Source of the DNA: JBBRMQ01 sp038230775
GTDB lineage: Bacteria > Acidobacteriota > Thermoanaerobaculia > Gp7-AA8
Direction: 5' to 3'
DNA length: 35,837 nt
NCBI GenBank assembly: GCA_038230775.1
Contig: JBBRMQ010000009.1
Span: forward strand, 1-35,837
Under the pieces are notes generated by a model. The model was given only the letters and a program-made list of their open reading frames with translations. It was not told where the DNA came from and ran no database searches. Positions within the stretch are counted from its first letter, which is position 1. Each line of letters opens with the position of its first letter. Made by a program: the position numbers and the translations under genes. Positions 32,273 to 35,837 of the stretch are shown in pieces.

Positions 32273-33391
32273 ATGGAACTTCTGCTGTGGCGTTGGAGCA
32301 CCGCGGTGCAGATCGTGTCCGCGTTGATCATCGCCGTCTTCTTCACGGCGTTCGCGGCTTCGGTGCGCACGACGGAAGTCCGCTGGTGGATGCGAGCGTG
32401 GCTCGCGAACCTGTCGGCGCTCAGCGTCACGTTGTTTTTCTGGTACTTCCAGCCCGCGCACCTCGACCTCCTGATCCGCATCATTTACCTCGGTTCCAAG
32501 ATGCTGTTCGCCGTCCTGATGCTCGAAGGCGCGTGGGCGATCAATCACTCGACACCCGCGCTCACGAGTCGGCGGCGGTGGCTGGCGCTGGCGACGTACG
32601 CGATTTCCGGCGGGATTCTTCTCACCACGCTGGCTTTGATCGGGGTCGTGCAGCATTCGCTGATGGCGGTGCTCTTCTTCATTGGTGGAATCGCGACCTT
32701 CCGCAGCAGGCGGCCCGGCTCGGCGTGGCTCGCCGCGGGGTTTGTCGTTCGCGCCGTGCTGGCCACGGCCGAAGCGATTGCGTACTTGTCGCCGGCGAAT
32801 CCGAAAGTCAGCCTCTTCGTCTCCGCGTCGTCGTCGTTCGACAGCGGAGCCGAGTGGCTGCTGGCCCTCGGGTGCGTGCTCGTCGCTTCGCTGCGGATCC
32901 AAAGCGAGCTGCAGTCGACGAACCGCGATCTCGTGGCGGCGCAGGATGAGCTGCGCGCCCTTGCCGATCGTGATCCGCTTACCGGACTGGCGAACCGGCG
33001 TTCGCTGCCGGCAATCTTCCGCGAGGTCTACGACACCGGCGCGACGATCCTTTTCTTCGACCTCGATGGCTTCAAGATCATCAACGACACGCAGGGGCAT
33101 CAGGCGGGCGATGAGTATCTGAAGCGATTCGCCGCCGCGCTGCGGGCGTCATTCCGGCCGTCGGATGCCGTCGTGCGTTACGCCGGCGACGAATTCGTCG
33201 TCATCGCGCGCGGGCTCGTTCGCGAAGTCGCCGAGCAGCATCTCGCCGATCTCGAAGAACGCCTCAAAGGCAAGATCGCGTTCTCCGTCGGAAGCACAGT
33301 GGTGCGGCCGGGGGAAAGTGCCGAGGAGGCGATGCGGGCCGCGGACGCGGCGATGTATCAATCGAAGACGATGCGCCGCGCTGCTGGCTAG
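32273..33391 (+). CDS. membrane-bound diguanylate cyclase (GGDEF)
   Basis: This 372-residue protein has an N-terminal region of about six or seven helices (residues 10-205), then a short coiled linker (SELQSTNRDLVAAQDELRAL) and a GGDEF domain. The domain has DPLTGLANRR (234-243), FFDLDGFKIIND (261-272), the inhibitory I-site RPSD (295-298) and the active-site loop AGDEF (304-308), a common active variant of GGDEF. It should make cyclic di-GMP and be feedback inhibited. The membrane part may sense a ligand. It lies 26 bases after the ThuA gene, so could be part of that operon. The TAG stop (33389-33391) forms the first bases of the inverted repeat downstream. Confidence 0.92.
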   Translation: MELLLWRWSTAVQIVSALIIAVFFTAFAASVRTTEVRWWMRAWLANLSALSVTLFFWYFQPAHLDLLIRIIYLGSKMLFAVLMLEGAWAINHSTPALTSRRRWLALATYAISGGILLTTLALIGVVQHSLMAVLFFIGGIATFRSRRPGSAWLAAGFVVRAVLATAEAIAYLSPANPKVSLFVSASSSFDSGAEWLLALGCVLVASLRIQSELQSTNRDLVAAQDELRALADRDPLTGLANRRSLPAIFREVYDTGATILFFDLDGFKIINDTQGHQAGDEYLKRFAAALRASFRPSDAVVRYAGDEFVVIARGLVREVAEQHLADLEERLKGKIAFSVGSTVVRPGESAEEAMRAADAAMYQSKTMRRAAG

Positions 33392-33564
33392 TGTTGTGCG
33401 TCGGAAATAGACCGGCCGTGACCGGCTCAAGCCGGTCCTCACACAGAAGCAATACGTAGCCCACGGACACGTTGAAAGGACTGTCGGTTTGGTCCGCTTC
33501 GGTGTGAGGACCGGCTTCAGCCGGTCACGGCCGATCGGCTAAGGCCTATTTCGGACGCACACTA
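33389..33564. repeat. large inverted repeat carrying two A-family cores, between converging genes
   Basis: The left arm (33389-33450) starts TAGTGTTGTGCGTCGGAAAT and the right arm (33496-33564) is its reverse complement apart from a short extra block and a few mismatches. A 45-base loop lies between. Each arm contains a version of the A core, at 33420-33437 (GACCGGCTCAAGCCGGTC) and 33509-33526 (GACCGGCTTCAGCCGGTC). The terminal TAG of each arm is the stop codon of the flanking gene: the GGDEF gene on the left and the aldolase fusion on the right. Confidence 0.9.
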
Positions 33565-35496
33565 GCGCGGAAACGCTTCTTTGACCCCGCCGTCGACGGG
33601 GAGCATCGCGCCTGTGGTCTTTGCAGAGCGTGGTCCGGCGAGAAACAGCGCCGCTTCCGCAACGTCGGCCGCGGTTACTTCGGTCTTGAGCAGCGTGCGG
33701 TTGCGATAGAAATCCGGCAGCTTCTCCGCGTCGATGCCGTAGTTCTGCGCGCGCATCTCGCGCATCTCGTCGCTCCAGAACCGCGAGTTGCCGAAGATGG
33801 CGTCGGGATTGAGCATGTTGGCGCGAATGCCGAACTCGCCCCCTTCGATTGCCACGATGCGGCAGAGCTGCGCTTCGGCTGCCTTGCTCACGCTGTACGC
33901 ACCGAACTCCTTGCCCGGCGCTGTGACGTTCTTCGATGCATTGAATACGATCGAGCCGCCGAGGGCCTGTTGTTTCATGATGCGCATGGCGGCGCGGGCG
34001 ACCAGGAAGTGGCCGCGGGCGTTGACGGCGAAGCTGCGGTCCCAATCGCCGGCCGACAAGACGTCGAGGCTTCCGAACGATGAGATGCCGGCGTTGCTGA
34101 CCACGATGTCGACGCCGCCGTAAACGAGCACGGTCTCCTCGAAAGCGCGATCGACCTGTTCCTCGCTGCTGACGTCAAGAGAGAACGCGATCGCTCGACG
34201 TAGCCCGTGCTTCAGCACGATTTCGTTCGCGACTTCGGTGGCCAGCTCCTGATCGACGTCGGTCACGACGACATGTGCGCCTTCCTCGGCGAAGCGTTCG
34301 GCGATGGCGCGGCCGATGCCGCTCGCCGCCCCGGTGACGAGCGCGATTTTTCCGGCGAGCTCTTTCTCCTTCGGCAGCAGCGTGAGCTTGTAGAGCTCGA
34401 GCGGCCAGTACTCCGCATGAAAGGCGTCGTAATCGTTCAGCGTCTCGTAGCCGCCCGCGGATTCGGCGGCGGTGATGATGCGCATCGTGTGGCGATAGAT
34501 GTCGCGAACGATGCGTGCGGCACGTGCGTCTTTTCCGGCCGTCCACATGCCGACGCCCGGGACCAGCACGACGCGCGGCTCCGGATCGAGCATCGCGAAT
34601 TCGGACGGATGCGCCGCGTACCACTTCGTGTAGCGCTCGACGTACTGCTCGAACGCGTGATCGCCTTCCAGCACGAGCGGGAACCGCTTGGTGTAGAGCA
34701 GATGATCGGGCGTGGCGGCCCCAACCTGCGAGATGCGCGCGAGATCCGGCCGATTGACGAAGGCAAGAGTCTCGGGGCTGCGATCGAATTCAAGAACTCT
34801 CTTGAGCCTCTTGCGAATCGTGAGCGCGGTGCTGTGTGGGGCCAGCCCTCCGGCTGGCCGGCCAGCCAGAGGGCTGGCCCCACACAGAAACTTCTCCGCC
34901 TCGGTGACCAGCGCGATATGCCGCTCATACGCCTCCTGCGGCGTATCTCCCCACGTGATGAGCCCGTGATTCATGAGGACCAGCCCATCAGCCTTCGCAT
35001 CGAAGGCCTCTCCCACTTCGCGACTCAACCGGAATCCGGGTCGCCTGTACGCAACGGTGGTGACGCGATTCCCGAAGCACTGGCGAACCGTGGCCTCGCG
35101 ACCGCGCGTGTTGGTGATCGCGAGAATGGCATCGGCGTGCGTGTGCAGCACGGCCTTCGCCGGGATGAATGCATGCAGCAGCGTCTCGATCGAAGGGCGG
35201 GCGCTGGAAGGATCGACCAGGCACCGCGCGAGGTATTCGACCATCTCCTGATCGGTCATGTCTTCGTCGCGATGCCGGAGCGGCTCGATGTAGTCCAGCC
35301 GCACCGCTGGAAACTGCTTCGGCACGATCGACTTCATGTCGCTGCCGCTGCTCTTGATGTACATGACGTCGATGGCGCGGCCTAACAGATCCTTCGCCGC
35401 CGACTTCATGCTGTTGTTCCCGCCGCCCCAGAGCACGAGGTCTTCGCGGGCGCCGACGAGGCGCGATTGGCTGACGAGTTGTTCGGTGACGTCCAA
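33562..35496 (-). CDS. rhamnulose-1-phosphate aldolase/short-chain dehydrogenase fusion, interrupted in frame by a repeat
   Basis: This is a 644-residue two-domain protein. The N-terminal class II aldolase domain (1-370) has GGGNNSMK, the zinc ligands HTH (118-120) and His177 in LMNHGLITWG. The C-terminal SDR domain (380-644) has TGAASGIG (388-395), NAG (468-470), Ser521 and YSVSK (534-538), ending VDGGVKEAFPR. Related fusions serve rhamnose breakdown, with aldolase cleavage and oxidation of lactaldehyde, so that is the likely role. Residues 204-222 are not native: they are read from the palindromic repeat at 34833-34886, which is 54 bases long and keeps the frame. Start TTG 35496 has a weak ribosome site and lies 16 bases after the Lhr-like gene. 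No other rhamnose genes are in the window. Confidence 0.9.
   Translation of the reverse strand: MDVTEQLVSQSRLVGAREDLVLWGGGNNSMKSAAKDLLGRAIDVMYIKSSGSDMKSIVPKQFPAVRLDYIEPLRHRDEDMTDQEMVEYLARCLVDPSSARPSIETLLHAFIPAKAVLHTHADAILAITNTRGREATVRQCFGNRVTTVAYRRPGFRLSREVGEAFDAKADGLVLMNHGLITWGDTPQEAYERHIALVTEAEKFLCGASPLAGRPAGGLAPHSTALTIRKRLKRVLEFDRSPETLAFVNRPDLARISQVGAATPDHLLYTKRFPLVLEGDHAFEQYVERYTKWYAAHPSEFAMLDPEPRVVLVPGVGMWTAGKDARAARIVRDIYRHTMRIITAAESAGGYETLNDYDAFHAEYWPLELYKLTLLPKEKELAGKIALVTGAASGIGRAIAERFAEEGAHVVVTDVDQELATEVANEIVLKHGLRRAIAFSLDVSSEEQVDRAFEETVLVYGGVDIVVSNAGISSFGSLDVLSAGDWDRSFAVNARGHFLVARAAMRIMKQQALGGSIVFNASKNVTAPGKEFGAYSVSKAAEAQLCRIVAIEGGEFGIRANMLNPDAIFGNSRFWSDEMREMRAQNYGIDAEKLPDFYRNRTLLKTEVTAADVAEAALFLAGPRSAKTTGAMLPVDGGVKEAFPR
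34833..34886 (-). repeat. palindromic repeat, copy B2, inside the aldolase gene
   Basis: This 54-base near-perfect palindrome (TGTGTGGGGCCAGCCC at one end, GGGCTGGCCCCACACA at the other) matches the repeat at 21145-21199. It is 18 codons long and contributes about CGASPLAGRPAGGLAPHS to the protein. It falls between a helix ending ERHIALVTEAEKF and the next, starting TIRKRLKRV, so probably in a surface loop of the aldolase domain. Confidence 0.9.
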
Positions 35497-35512
35497 GCCG
35501 CGCGATCGTAAC

Positions 35513-35837
35513 CTACACGCTGCGGCCGACGTAACCCGCCGCGACCGGCACCCGCCGTCCGGCCAGCGCGGTCGCCGCTTCGAGATCCGGCGTCTCGACG
35601 AGCGGTCGCAGGTAATCGCCTTCCATCACCGAGACGGCGATGCCGTCGCGATACGCGATGCGATTCGCGGCGATCGAGCGCACCCGCTCACTCGACGTGA
35701 GGACGCCGGTGAGGTTGAGCGGATCGGTGGCGCTGACGACCACGAGGCGCCCGTCGGGTCCTTCGCGCCGCATCTCGCGCAGCCGCTCGACCGCTTCGGG
35801 CAGCGCAAACTGTTCACCCGACATCCCGTGCACGAAG
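35513..35837 (-). CDS. C-terminal end of an Lhr-like large helicase
   Basis: The frame is open to the right edge, so only the last 108 residues are seen. They read FALPEAVERLREMRREGPDG, then RLVVVSATDPLNLTGVLTSS, then ERVRSIAANRIAYRDGIAVS. The segment VVVSATDPLNLTGVL followed by RIAYRDGIAV is characteristic of the C-terminal domain of Lhr-type (large helicase-related) SF2 proteins, which take part in DNA repair. No helicase motif is visible in this part. The stop lies 16 bases before the aldolase TTG, so the two could be cotranscribed, though their roles do not obviously relate. Confidence 0.85.
   Translation of the reverse strand, partial: FVHGMSGEQFALPEAVERLREMRREGPDGRLVVVSATDPLNLTGVLTSSERVRSIAANRIAYRDGIAVSVMEGDYLRPLVETPDLEAATALAGRRVPVAAGYVGRSV

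Noticed and set aside
34207..35385. Plus-strand ORF of 392 codons opposite the aldolase fusion
   Set aside because: Antisense shadow. It has no start signal or motif, whereas the opposite strand has complete aldolase and SDR motifs.

Overview
The window is about 36 kb of GC-rich chromosomal DNA (roughly 60 percent or more by eye) from what looks like an environmental, non-model bacterium. The mix of families (class II ribonucleotide reductase, DUF885 peptidase, streptogramin-lyase-like propeller, slipin, di-haem peroxidase remnant, DUF5985 and DUF1206 membrane proteins, Lhr-type helicase) and the stop-adjacent palindromic repeats suggest an Acidobacteriota-like soil organism. That placement is inference from gene content; no rRNA or marker gene proves it.

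Layout. (1) 1-3.4 kb: two overlapping membrane-protein genes (the first apparently frameshifted), then on the minus strand a TPR-type membrane protein followed by a PAP2-family phosphatase or transferase. (2) 3.6-6.8 kb: the B12-dependent ribonucleotide reductase nrdJ, preceded by a long leader with a promoter, a 48-codon ORF and two hairpins, and closed by a good terminator. (3) 6.8-14.2 kb: a minus-strand five-gene defence operon, visibly less GC-rich than its surroundings: C5-cytosine methyltransferase, Vsr endonuclease, MORC/Hsp90-like GHKL ATPase, PD-(D/E)XK (DUF4420) protein and Z1 helicase. All joints are overlaps or short gaps. A solo HicB-like gene diverges from its start. (4) 14.5-17.4 kb: a secreted C39-like papain-fold protein, then two decayed genes (a copy of the DUF2007 gene at 21.2 kb, and a di-haem cytochrome c peroxidase that has lost both haem domains). 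(5) 17.5-21.1 kb: a secreted Vgb-like propeller, a slipin, an odd tRNA-like sequence, a candidate small RNA with its own promoter and terminator, and a truncated gene. (6) 21.2-28.6 kb: mostly small membrane or secreted proteins, including a wHTH/DUF5985/DUF5985 operon, a DUF1206 protein, an NTF2-like protein and a DinB-fold protein. (7) 28.6-33.4 kb: a DUF885 peptidase, then a plus-strand cluster of ATP-grasp ligase, yeast-type cytosine deaminase, ThuA-like protein and a GGDEF diguanylate cyclase. (8) 33.4-35.8 kb: a rhamnulose-phosphate aldolase/short-chain dehydrogenase fusion and the C-terminus of an Lhr-like helicase.

Two things stand out. The defence operon is a complete modification-plus-effector set of a kind known from comparative genomics but, to my knowledge, little studied. 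Its genes suggest self-marking by C5 methylation, a Vsr nuclease, an ATP-gated clamp, a PD-(D/E)XK nuclease and a helicase motor acting together. Second, several palindromic repeat families are scattered through the window. In five clear cases the repeat begins exactly at the TAG stop codon of the preceding gene, and in another a 54-bp palindrome sits in frame inside the aldolase gene. This suggests a mobile or spreading repeat that is tolerated at, or targeted to, gene ends.
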